A stretch of DNA of 41,265 nucleotides from Pseudomonadota bacterium (GTDB lineage Bacteria; Myxococcota_A; Polyangia; Fen-1088), in assembly GCA_017881245.1 (NCBI GenBank), contig JADGRC010000319.1, positions 1 through 41,265 of the forward strand, in the 5' to 3' direction. A program made the translations under genes and the position numbers. Positions 34,904 to 41,265 of this stretch are shown here, one piece after another. Numbering within the stretch: the first letter of the stretch is position 1; each line of letters begins with the position of its first letter. The notes under the pieces were generated by a model. That model saw only the letters and a program-made list of their open reading frames with translations. It had not been told where the DNA came from and did not search any database.

Positions 34904-35992
34904 CTAACGCGCGGGGATCAGGGTCTCGCGGACGGCGGACTCAACGTCACCGAGCATGTCCATCTTCCGGCTGATGTTGACGAACCAATCCGTTGGGTCG
35001 ATGTTGAACCCTCCCTCTCGTCTCGTCAGAGCCACCCTTTCCATCTCGGTGACCGCGTTCGTGACATCCGAGTCGAGCTGGATGCGCAAGAGATCGCTGG
35101 CTCGCCGGGGCGCCGCCGCCACGAACACGTGTAGGTAACTCTCGGACGAGGCGATCAGCGCGGACACGGTCGCGTGCTGTCCCTCGGAGTAGCGATCCCA
35201 TGCGAAGGCGGACGCCAACTGCGCGCGCTCGATGCCGGTCTTCTCCTTCGCGTGCAAGAGAGCCATCCATGCCAGCGCCGTCGGACGCAGTGCCGTGTCC
35301 ACGCCCCTTCGCGCCAGCTCGTCGATGACCGACAGGAGATCGGCGTTGGCCTTCGAATAGCGATCTATCGCCTCGGCCGGCAACTGGTCGAGCGCCGCTA
35401 TGGCCGCACGTCCCGTGCACAGGTCACCAAGTAGGTCCTCCGACCTGTCGAGTCTACTGGTCACAGTGGCGGGCAAAGCGGCGGCATGCTGCCGGCGGAA
35501 CGACGACAAGGCCGCGCGCCGCGCATCCGTTTTTCGCCACTGTTCGCGCATCTGATCGGCGAACAGCCGCCCCCCCGACGACAGATACAACGATGCGGTC
35601 CCGCGTTCGCGTTGCGTTTCGTGCACGAGCGCGCTGATCGCCGAGGTCATCTCGGGGAACAACGCATCCAGGGCCAGATTCTGCGTCACGGAGCCGACGG
35701 ACAAATGTGCCGCCGATTCCTCAGGCGCGGCCATCCCGCGTGTCGCCAGGGACCGGGCCAGAAACGCGATCTGCTTTTCCAAGCAACCCGATTTCAATGC
35801 GCCAGCGGCGGCGGCCTGGCGCAGGACCGCCTCGAAGGTGTCGCCGTCGAAGCGCAGCGCTTCGGTTCCTATGACCGCGGAACGGGAGATCTTGAGCACG
35901 CACATATCATCTTCGTGAAGTGCCGAGCCCCACCCGACCCCCGCCAGGCAGAAACGCACGATTCTCGTGGCATCTTCGCGTCCAATGGGCAT
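34904..35992 (-). CDS. Protein with a nitrate/nitrite-sensing (NIT) domain
   Basis: 362 aa from ATG 35992; a TTG at 36019 would add nine residues. From about residue 110 on, the sequence is all-helical and contains the NIT-domain hallmark ISALVHETQRERGTASLYLSSGGRLFADQMREQWRKTDARRAAL, followed by a second helical bundle (ALRPTALAWMALLHAKEKTGIERAQLASAF) as in NasR-type nitrate sensors. The first 110 residues (including FDGDTFEAVLRQAAAAGALKSGCLEKQIAFLARSL) match no family I know. There is no membrane segment, kinase, ANTAR or DNA-binding domain, so output must be through the N-terminal region or a partner. It lies at the end of the nitrate cluster, convergent to the LPMO-like gene. Confidence 0.75.
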   Translation of the reverse strand: MPIGREDATRIVRFCLAGVGWGSALHEDDMCVLKISRSAVIGTEALRFDGDTFEAVLRQAAAAGALKSGCLEKQIAFLARSLATRGMAAPEESAAHLSVGSVTQNLALDALFPEMTSAISALVHETQRERGTASLYLSSGGRLFADQMREQWRKTDARRAALSSFRRQHAAALPATVTSRLDRSEDLLGDLCTGRAAIAALDQLPAEAIDRYSKANADLLSVIDELARRGVDTALRPTALAWMALLHAKEKTGIERAQLASAFAWDRYSEGQHATVSALIASSESYLHVFVAAAPRRASDLLRIQLDSDVTNAVTEMERVALTRREGGFNIDPTDWFVNISRKMDMLGDVESAVRETLIPAR

Positions 35993-36224
35993 CGTGTTGT
36001 CGTGGAACCTCTGTTTCAAGTATGGCGTGCGTTGAATTTCGGCGGGGTTTCCAACCTTTCCGCTCTGCGTAACTTGGTTCTGCGTAACTTGGTCTTCTTT
36101 GCGTGACGTGGTCTACGCAACCTGGCAGCCGTAACTGGCCCACCCGCGTAACCGCCGTAAGGACCGATCGCGCCCGGACGAATTATCTGGCATCCGGACC
36201 TTTCTCGGGCGAGCATTCGTGCCT
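35993..36224. promoter_or_regulatory. Divergent region between the NIT-domain gene and a secreted-protein gene
   Basis: About 230 nt holding promoters for both sides. It contains the 15-nt direct repeat at 36065-36113 and ggcgag before ATG 36225. No canonical promoter is obvious. Confidence 0.35.
36065..36113 (+). repeat. 15-nt direct repeat upstream of the NIT-domain gene
   Basis: ctgcgtaacttggtt (36065) is followed immediately by ctgcgtaacttggtc (36080), then a looser third copy (tttgcgtgacgtggtc). It lies upstream of the start of the NIT-domain gene and could be a regulator-binding array or simply slippage-derived. Confidence 0.75.
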
Positions 36225-36809
36225 ATGCGGGCCTCCCGAAGCACCACCGTGGCTATAGCGCTCGTCCTGACCGTGTTCGCTTGGTCAAGGCCCGATGCCA
36301 ACGCACAGGGTCCCTCGACATCGCACGCGCGCCCCGCTCGTACCGCGCGGCCACGCCTCACGGGCGCCGGGGCCAAAGTGGCGGTTCAACCTTTCGAGGG
36401 AGCAAACACCGAACCCCTGCGGGGCCTGGTCGCTCGCATTGTGCGCGATCGAGGGTACGAGCCGATGACCGGCCTGCCTCGCTACGAAGGCACGGGGCAG
36501 TATCCACTGTTGGCGCGTGATAACCAGCTCGCGGCATTGGTGACCGCCGACACGGCGGAGCGTGGGCGATGGCAGAGCATCACCTTTCTCGTCTGGAATG
36601 GCGCGAGCGGTTCGGTCGTGGGGCGATGGACTGCTTCGGCTCCGACGCAGGTCCTCGCGCGTACGGTAGGCCGCGGTTTCTGGTCTCATCTTGGACCAGC
36701 CATCCGAAGGGCCGCGAGACCGCGAATGTCTCCGTTCATGGCGCCCGCACCGACCATGCACATCGACGCCTCGAATCCAGACGACCACGCGCGCTACGCC
36801 ACACGCTAG
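36225..36809 (+). CDS. Secreted protein of unknown function
   Basis: 194 aa from ATG 36225; a GTG two codons upstream is possible. A basic n-region and hydrophobic core (TTVAIALVLTVFAWS) followed by DANA|QG form a standard signal peptide. The mature part begins with an Arg/Pro/Ala-rich stretch, then a folded-looking region: KVAVQPFEGANTEPLRGLVARIVRDRGYEPMTG, PLLARDNQLAALVTADTAERGRWQSITFLVWNGASGSVVGRW. This pattern (KVAV.PFEG......L...L) resembles periplasmic proteins of the TPR/TolB-associated 'VAVLPF' type, but I cannot assign a family. It stands 63 nt before the fumarase gene on the same strand. Confidence 0.6.
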   Translation: MRASRSTTVAIALVLTVFAWSRPDANAQGPSTSHARPARTARPRLTGAGAKVAVQPFEGANTEPLRGLVARIVRDRGYEPMTGLPRYEGTGQYPLLARDNQLAALVTADTAERGRWQSITFLVWNGASGSVVGRWTASAPTQVLARTVGRGFWSHLGPAIRRAARPRMSPFMAPAPTMHIDASNPDDHARYATR

Positions 36810-36872
36810 CAAAGCTGCGCGCCGATCAACGCGAGCGGCGCACCGGGCCGCTGGCCGTTATAGTGAGGGGCG

Positions 36873-38537
36873 ATGGAATTCGAGTTTCAGGAGATGTTGC
36901 CGCTCGGCGCGGACGACACGAGCTATCGGTTGCTTTCGCGTGAAGGCGTTTCCACGTTCGAGGCGCAGGGGCGGACGTTCCTGTCGGTCGAGCCCGCGGC
37001 ACTGACCTTTTTGACACGCGAGGCGATGCGAGACATCGCGCACCTGCTCCGGCCGGGGCACCTGAAGCAGCTCGCGCACATCTTGGATGACCCCGAGGCA
37101 TCGCCGAACGATCGCTTCGTCGCCCTTGAGCTTCTGAAGAACGCGAACATCGCGGCGGGTGGAATCTTGCCGTCGTGTCAGGACACGGGCACCGCGATCG
37201 TCATGGGAAAAAAGGGCCAGCTCGTGTTCACCGGTGGCGGCGACGAGGCCGCCATCGCGCGCGGCGTGTTCGACACCTACGCCACATCCAACCTACGTTA
37301 CTCTCAGCTCGCGCCGCTTGATACCTATCGCGAGGTCAACACGGGAACCAATTTACCGGCGCAAATCGAGATCTTCGCCACCGACGGAGACGCGTACAAG
37401 TTCCTGTTCATGGCCAAGGGTGGCGGCTCGGCGAACAAGAGTTATCTGTTCCAGGAAACGAAGGCGCTGCTCAATCCCGACAGCCTGATGGCGTTCCTCG
37501 ACGCCAAGCTTCGGTCGCTCGGAACGGCGGCGTGTCCGCCGTATCACCTGGCGGTCGTCATCGGTGGAACGTCGGCGGAACACACCTTGAAGGTGGCGAA
37601 GCTGGCCTCGGCGCGCTACCTCGACACGCTTCCCACGGAAGGAAACAAGTTGGGCCGCGCCATCCGGGACCCGGATCTTGAAGCTCGGATACTGACCTTG
37701 GCGCAAAAGACGGGCATCGGCGCCCAGTTTGGGGGCAAGTACTTCTGTCACGACGTCCGCGTGATTCGCCTGCCGCGACACGGCGCCTCGTGCCCCGTGG
37801 GCATCGCTGTTTCATGTTCGGCCGACCGCCAGGCGCTGGGCAAGATCACACGTGACGGGATCTTCTTGGAGGAATTGGAACGCGATCCCGCCAAATATTT
37901 GCCCGACGCGACCCACCAGGATCTCGCCGGCGAGGTCGTCGCGATCGATCTGTCGCGCCCCATGGCGGAAATCCGAGCGACGCTGTCGCGGTACCCCATC
38001 CGCACGCGCCTGTCGCTGACGGGGCCGCTGGTCGTCGCGCGCGACATCGCCCACGCCAAGATCAAAGAGCGTCTGGACCAGGGCGAGGGCATGCCGCAAT
38101 ACCTGCGCGACTTCATGGTGTACTACGCGGGGCCCGCCAAGACCCCGGCGGGGTACGCGTCTGGATCGTTCGGCCCAACGACGGCCGGCCGCATGGACGC
38201 ATACGTCGACCTGTTTCAGTCGCATGGGGGCAGCATGGTCATGTTGGCCAAGGGGAACCGTTCCGCCGCCGTGACCGCAGCTTGCAAGAAACACGGTGGC
38301 TTCTACCTGGGCTCGATCGGTGGCCCGGCCGCCCGACTGGCCAAGGACTGCATCAAGAAGGTAGACGTTCTCGAGTATCAGGAACTGGGCATGGAGGCGG
38401 TCTGGAAGATCGACGTGGTCGATTTTCCCGCGTTCATCGTCGTCGACGACAAGGGCAACGATTTCTTCGCCGGCATGACCGGCGGTGGTGTTGTTGGCGG
38501 CGGCGACGCCAAACCGCGGCTGCCTTTGGCGGGCTGA
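36873..38537 (+). CDS. fumA: Fumarate hydratase, class I ([4Fe-4S])
   Basis: 554 aa, the length of the single-chain class I enzymes (FumA/FumB). Interconverts fumarate and malate in the TCA cycle, in the cytoplasm. Family stretches: [19 protein letters not shown] (first cluster Cys), [89 protein letters not shown] (further Cys), and in the C-terminal beta domain [21 protein letters not shown] and [32 protein letters not shown]. All three expected cluster Cys appear present. An Spx/ArsC-like gene follows within 8 nt. Confidence 0.95.
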   Translation: MEFEFQEMLPLGADDTSYRLLSREGVSTFEAQGRTFLSVEPAALTFLTREAMRDIAHLLRPGHLKQLAHILDDPEASPNDRFVALELLKNANIAAGGILPSCQDTGTAIVMGKKGQLVFTGGGDEAAIARGVFDTYATSNLRYSQLAPLDTYREVNTGTNLPAQIEIFATDGDAYKFLFMAKGGGSANKSYLFQETKALLNPDSLMAFLDAKLRSLGTAACPPYHLAVVIGGTSAEHTLKVAKLASARYLDTLPTEGNKLGRAIRDPDLEARILTLAQKTGIGAQFGGKYFCHDVRVIRLPRHGASCPVGIAVSCSADRQALGKITRDGIFLEELERDPAKYLPDATHQDLAGEVVAIDLSRPMAEIRATLSRYPIRTRLSLTGPLVVARDIAHAKIKERLDQGEGMPQYLRDFMVYYAGPAKTPAGYASGSFGPTTAGRMDAYVDLFQSHGGSMVMLAKGNRSAAVTAACKKHGGFYLGSIGGPAARLAKDCIKKVDVLEYQELGMEAVWKIDVVDFPAFIVVDDKGNDFFAGMTGGGVVGGGDAKPRLPLAG

Positions 38538-38545
38538 GCCAGCTC

Positions 38546-38944
38546 ATGGCACAACCGAGCATCACCGTTTGGCACTATCCGAAGTGCAGCACCTGCCGCA
38601 AGGCATTGAAGTGGTTGGGCGCGCGTGGCGTGGAGATAAACGCGCGGGATATTGTCGCGACGCCCCCGTCTGCTGCGACGCTCCGCGATCTGCTGAAGCG
38701 ATCCGGACTGCCCGTGGCGCGCTTTTTCAACACGTCGGGCGAAAGTTATCGTGCCGGTGCTTTCAAGGACCGGCTCGGCGCGATGTCCGAGGCGCAAGCG
38801 TTGGCCGCGCTGGCCGCGGATGGGAAGCTCATCAAGCGTCCCTTGGTCGACACCGGCGACGCGGTCCTGCTGGGCTTCGACGAGACAGCATACGCCGCGA
38901 AGATTCCCTTCCCGGGGGGTGGGCAATCGAGCCGGCGGCGCTGA
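38546..38944 (+). CDS. ArsC-family protein of the Spx/MgsR/YffB type
   Basis: 132 aa thioredoxin-fold protein. The N-terminus ITVWHYPKCSTCRKALKWLGARGVEI has the C-x2-C motif (Cys14/Cys17) of Spx-like proteins, not the single-Cys C-x5-R site of classical arsenate reductase. The helical insertion (PPSAATLRDLLKRSGLPVARFFNTSGESYR) and the IKRPLVDTGDAVLLGFDE segment are family-typical. So it is unlikely to be a true arsenate reductase. No arsenic genes are nearby. It starts 8 nt after the fumarase stop; a shared transcript is likely. Confidence 0.85.
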   Translation: MAQPSITVWHYPKCSTCRKALKWLGARGVEINARDIVATPPSAATLRDLLKRSGLPVARFFNTSGESYRAGAFKDRLGAMSEAQALAALAADGKLIKRPLVDTGDAVLLGFDETAYAAKIPFPGGGQSSRRR

Positions 38945-39000
38945 GCGGCGGGCGATTGGAGCTGATACGCGGCCGCGACGTGATATCTCCGCGGGGCGGC

Positions 39001-39849
39001 ATGGTCCGGGCCACGCGCCGTCCGGCGGGCTGGACGGCGCCGGGACCCGCGCCCCGACCACCCGAAGATCGCACGCCGTTGTGGCCGGATGTCGACGAAG
39101 ATCTCTGTTGGCTGTGCGGCGACTGGCGACTGTTGCAGCGAACCGACGGTCATCGGTTTTCGCTGGATGACCTGGCGACCGCCCATTTCGCGGCTGTTTC
39201 CATCGCCCTTGATCCAAACCGCGTCGTCCCGAACCGCGTCCTCGACCTGGGATGCGGAATCGGAACCGTCCTGCTGCTGATGGCCTGGCGTTTCCCGAGC
39301 GCGAAGGTACGGGGCATCGAGGCGCAGGAGGTAAGCGCCGCGCTGGCCCGACGATCTATCGCCTGGAACGGCGTCGCCGATCGATGCAGCGTGGTGTCGG
39401 GCGATCTGCGGGACGCGGACCTTCTGAAGGGGGAGTCGCCGTTCGATCTGATTACGGGCACGCCGCCGTATTTCCCGCGCGGAACAGGCCTCGAGTCCGA
39501 CCAAATCCAAAAAGGACCATGCCGATTCGAGCACCGGGGAGGCATCGAGGACTACGCCCGCGCGGCGGCCCGCAATCTGGCTCCAGCGGGCATCTTCGTG
39601 GCGTGCGCCGCCGCGACACAGTCCGATCGCGTGACGGCGGCCGCCGCCGGGGCGGGATTGATGATCGATCGCAAGCGCGACGTGATCCCGCGCGCGGGCA
39701 AGGATCCGCTGGTGATGCTTTTCTGCATGCGACGTCGCGTCGACGACGCGACCACGATCGTCGATACCCCCTTGGTGGTACGCGATCACAATGGACAACG
39801 CACGGACGAGTTCGTCTCCCTGCGCGCCGATATGGGCATGCCGCCCTGA
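39001..39849 (+). CDS. Class I SAM-dependent methyltransferase, TrmN6 (tRNA1(Val) A37)-like
   Basis: 282 aa from ATG 39001; the frame stays open upstream, and TTG 38956 would give 15 more residues. Rossmann-fold motif I is VLDLGCGIGTVLLLMAW. The acidic end of beta-2 is RGIEAQEVSAALARRSIAWNG, and the catalytic motif IV reads DLITGTPPYF, a variant of the NPPY of adenine-N6 methyltransferases such as TrmN6/YfiC. GGIEDYARAAARNLAPAGIFV and the C-terminal KDPLVMLFCMRR fit that group. A Trp/Cys-containing N-terminal stretch (DEDLCWLCGDWRLLQRTDGHRFSLDDLATAHFA) matches TrmN6-like proteins. Confidence 0.8.
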   Translation: MVRATRRPAGWTAPGPAPRPPEDRTPLWPDVDEDLCWLCGDWRLLQRTDGHRFSLDDLATAHFAAVSIALDPNRVVPNRVLDLGCGIGTVLLLMAWRFPSAKVRGIEAQEVSAALARRSIAWNGVADRCSVVSGDLRDADLLKGESPFDLITGTPPYFPRGTGLESDQIQKGPCRFEHRGGIEDYARAAARNLAPAGIFVACAAATQSDRVTAAAAGAGLMIDRKRDVIPRAGKDPLVMLFCMRRRVDDATTIVDTPLVVRDHNGQRTDEFVSLRADMGMPP

Positions 39850-39873
39850 GGACGAAGACGGCGGACAAACAAC

Positions 39874-41121
39874 TCAACGTCCGGGCTTCTTGCCCCAGAT
39901 CAAGGCCGCCGACGCCGCGGTCAGGCCACCCGCGAGTGCGAAGACAGCCGCATAGCCGAGCGGCTTGACCAGCATGCCCGCGGGAAAAACCGCGGAGATC
40001 CCCAAACTCATCGCTCCGTTGGCGACTCCCAACACGCGGGGTCGGTGCGCCGGTGGCGTGCCCGACACCAGCAACGCCATCAACGCGGGAAAAGCGGCGC
40101 CGTGGGCCAGCCCGAACCCGATGCCGAGCACGATCAGGTGGTGCGGCCCCACGAACCCGGCCGACGCGATTACAAAGCCGTAAAGCAGCACCGCCCGCGC
40201 TGCGATCGCGCTATGTCCCAAGCGATCGGCCATCCGTCCCCCGAGCAATCGCACCATCAAGGCTGCGCAGGTATACGAGATGAAGAATGCCCTGATCGCG
40301 TGAACGCCCTGAGCGAGCGCGAACGGAGCCAGAAAGGTGAACATTACGCTGAAGGCCAGACCCGCCAGCGCGAACACCAAATAAACTCGCAACCAGCGAG
40401 TTGTCACAACCGTTGGTGCGGCGGCCGAAGAGGCACCGACGGCGTCCATGCTGGGGGGTGCATCGTTCACGCGCAACCGACGGGCCAACAGCGCGGCCAC
40501 GAGCGCGGCCATCGCGGCCAACAAAAACACCGGCCGGTAGCCGACGTGATCCGCCAGTGGCTCGCCGATCGCCGGGGCGACTGCGTTCATGATCAAGCTG
40601 GCGCCGCCCGCCAATCCGATGGCCTGCGCCAGGCGGTGCGGCGGCGAGATCTCAGCCGTGAGCGCGATGGCCGTGCTGAACATGATGGTCCACGTCACCC
40701 CCTCCGCCGCGCGCAACACGTTGGCCATTGGGCCGGGACGGACCAAAAGGGCAAACGCGCCCCCGGCCGCCGCGAGTAGCAGTGTCGCCGCCATCAAGGC
40801 GCCTCTGCGACCGAGCAGGGCGATGATCCCGGACAGAAACGGGATGGTCAGGATACAGGCCACGCCGAACCCGCCCATCACCAAACCGATGTGTGACGGC
40901 GTCTCGCCGATCGTAGCCAGGTACTTCGGCAGCAGGAAGAACATCGAAAACGAAAATCCGTACGCCGCTTGCATGCCCAGCAATCCGACGAACGGACGTG
41001 TGAACAGCCTGTCGTCGTCCTCGACGCGCGCAAGTGGATGGTCCACGAGCACCGCCGCGGATTTGTCGCGCGCCAGCGCTGCGGTTTGGTCGGGTTCTTC
41101 GGACGTTTGTGCGGTTGACAT
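39874..41121 (-). CDS. Major facilitator superfamily transporter
   Basis: 415 aa, about 12 membrane helices after a 40-residue hydrophilic N-tail. The central loop (LARRLRVNDAPPSMDAVGAS...) divides two six-helix halves. The half-repeat motif is seen as LLGGRMADRLGHSAIAARA (G-x3-D-R-x-G-R-like) in the second half and SGIIALLGRRGALMAATLLLAAAG in the first. HGAAFPALMALLVSGTPPAHRPRVLGVANGAMSLG is typical of the group that includes sugar- and drug-efflux MFS proteins. The substrate cannot be read. It is convergent with the methyltransferase gene, with 24 nt between the stops. Confidence 0.88.
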   Translation of the reverse strand: MSTAQTSEEPDQTAALARDKSAAVLVDHPLARVEDDDRLFTRPFVGLLGMQAAYGFSFSMFFLLPKYLATIGETPSHIGLVMGGFGVACILTIPFLSGIIALLGRRGALMAATLLLAAAGGAFALLVRPGPMANVLRAAEGVTWTIMFSTAIALTAEISPPHRLAQAIGLAGGASLIMNAVAPAIGEPLADHVGYRPVFLLAAMAALVAALLARRLRVNDAPPSMDAVGASSAAAPTVVTTRWLRVYLVFALAGLAFSVMFTFLAPFALAQGVHAIRAFFISYTCAALMVRLLGGRMADRLGHSAIAARAVLLYGFVIASAGFVGPHHLIVLGIGFGLAHGAAFPALMALLVSGTPPAHRPRVLGVANGAMSLGISAVFPAGMLVKPLGYAAVFALAGGLTAASAALIWGKKPGR

Positions 41122-41163
41122 GTTCGCTCCGGTGCTGCCTGCCGGGAGCGAGTGGGACCGCCC

Positions 41164-41190
41164 ACCCTCCCCGACGCGGCGGGAGAGGGT
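41164..41190. other. Imperfect inverted repeat upstream of the MFS gene
   Basis: accctccccg and cgggagagggt pair with one bulged base around a 6-nt loop. It resembles the common ccctctccc/gggagaggg intergenic palindromes. It lies about 43 nt upstream of the MFS start. It may be a REP-like element, a 5' UTR hairpin, or the terminator of a gene outside the window. The rest of 41122-41265 shows nothing else. Confidence 0.45.
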
Positions 41191-41265
41191 GACGTTTCAA
41201 CCGATGCTCAGCGGTCGCGCGTGCCCACTCCCTTGCCGCGAATCGCGACAAGGACGCCCTTCCAA

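Noticed and set aside
38546..38944. Arsenate reductase as a literal function
   Set aside because: The motif is C-x2-C of Spx/YffB-like proteins, and there is no arsenic resistance context.

Overview
The window is high-GC DNA that reads as a chromosomal segment of a myxobacterium-like organism (Myxococcota, possibly Polyangia/Sorangium-like). Supporting signs are a membrane protein resembling the MXAN_5187 family, an FHA-domain sigma-54 activator, a secreted polysaccharide-monooxygenase-like protein with a Gly/Ser linker and a C-terminal tail resembling the myxobacterial sorting signal, HEAT-repeat and Cys-rich lipoproteins, and frequent TTG/GTG starts. I see no plasmid, phage, insertion sequence, CRISPR, rRNA or tRNA signal. 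The taxonomy is inferred from family resemblance only.

Layout. 1-5.5 kb: end of a DsbA/FrnE-type gene, a HEAT-repeat lipoprotein, queF (minus strand), a secreted cupredoxin-like protein and the MXAN_5187-like membrane protein. 5.6-12.96 kb: a class A penicillin-binding protein (minus), a ZnuC/ZnuB-type metal ABC pair without a binding protein, a putative lipoprotein, pgm and mobA. 12.98-15.6 kb: a decayed protein-mannosyltransferase (GT39/PMT-like) pseudogene, an intact GT-C membrane glycosyltransferase and a nucleotidyltransferase remnant. 15.65-19.0 kb: a compact PQQ operon pqqA-pqqB-pqqC-pqqDE, with D and E fused. 19.1-20.5 kb: a lipoprotein and hemD (minus).

20.7-36.0 kb is the centrepiece, a nitrate assimilation region. 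It runs: FHA/degenerate-GGDEF-like/AAA+/Fis sigma-54 activator; nirB; nirD; a fused four-cluster ferredoxin plus DmsC-like membrane anchor; a NasA/NarB-type molybdenum nitrate reductase; and an NrtA-B-C-D-type nitrate ABC transporter. It is followed by the LPMO-like gene and, convergent to it, a protein with a nitrate/nitrite-sensing (NIT) domain. The genes from nirB to nasA overlap by 4 nt, as do those from nrtB through the two ATPases. The layout suggests that nitrate is imported by ABC transport, reduced by a molybdoenzyme drawing electrons from the quinone pool through the DmsC-like anchor (inference), and then reduced to ammonium by NirBD. hemD (siroheme) and mobA (molybdenum cofactor) lie in the same window and could supply cofactors.

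36.2-41.1 kb: a secreted protein of unknown function, class I fumarase, an Spx/ArsC-like protein, a TrmN6-like methyltransferase and an MFS transporter (minus).

A feature that cuts across the window is a set of short tandem repeats with periods of 9, 12, 15 and 36 nt. They differ in sequence. Several lie in frame inside conserved genes, at termini, domain linkers or a loop next to an active site: the lipoprotein signal peptide, the QueF tail, the Pgm catalytic-loop insert, the PqqD-PqqE linker and the NasA N-terminus. In the two ABC ATPases the substitutions are complementary, which predicts one consensus and one degenerate nucleotide site.
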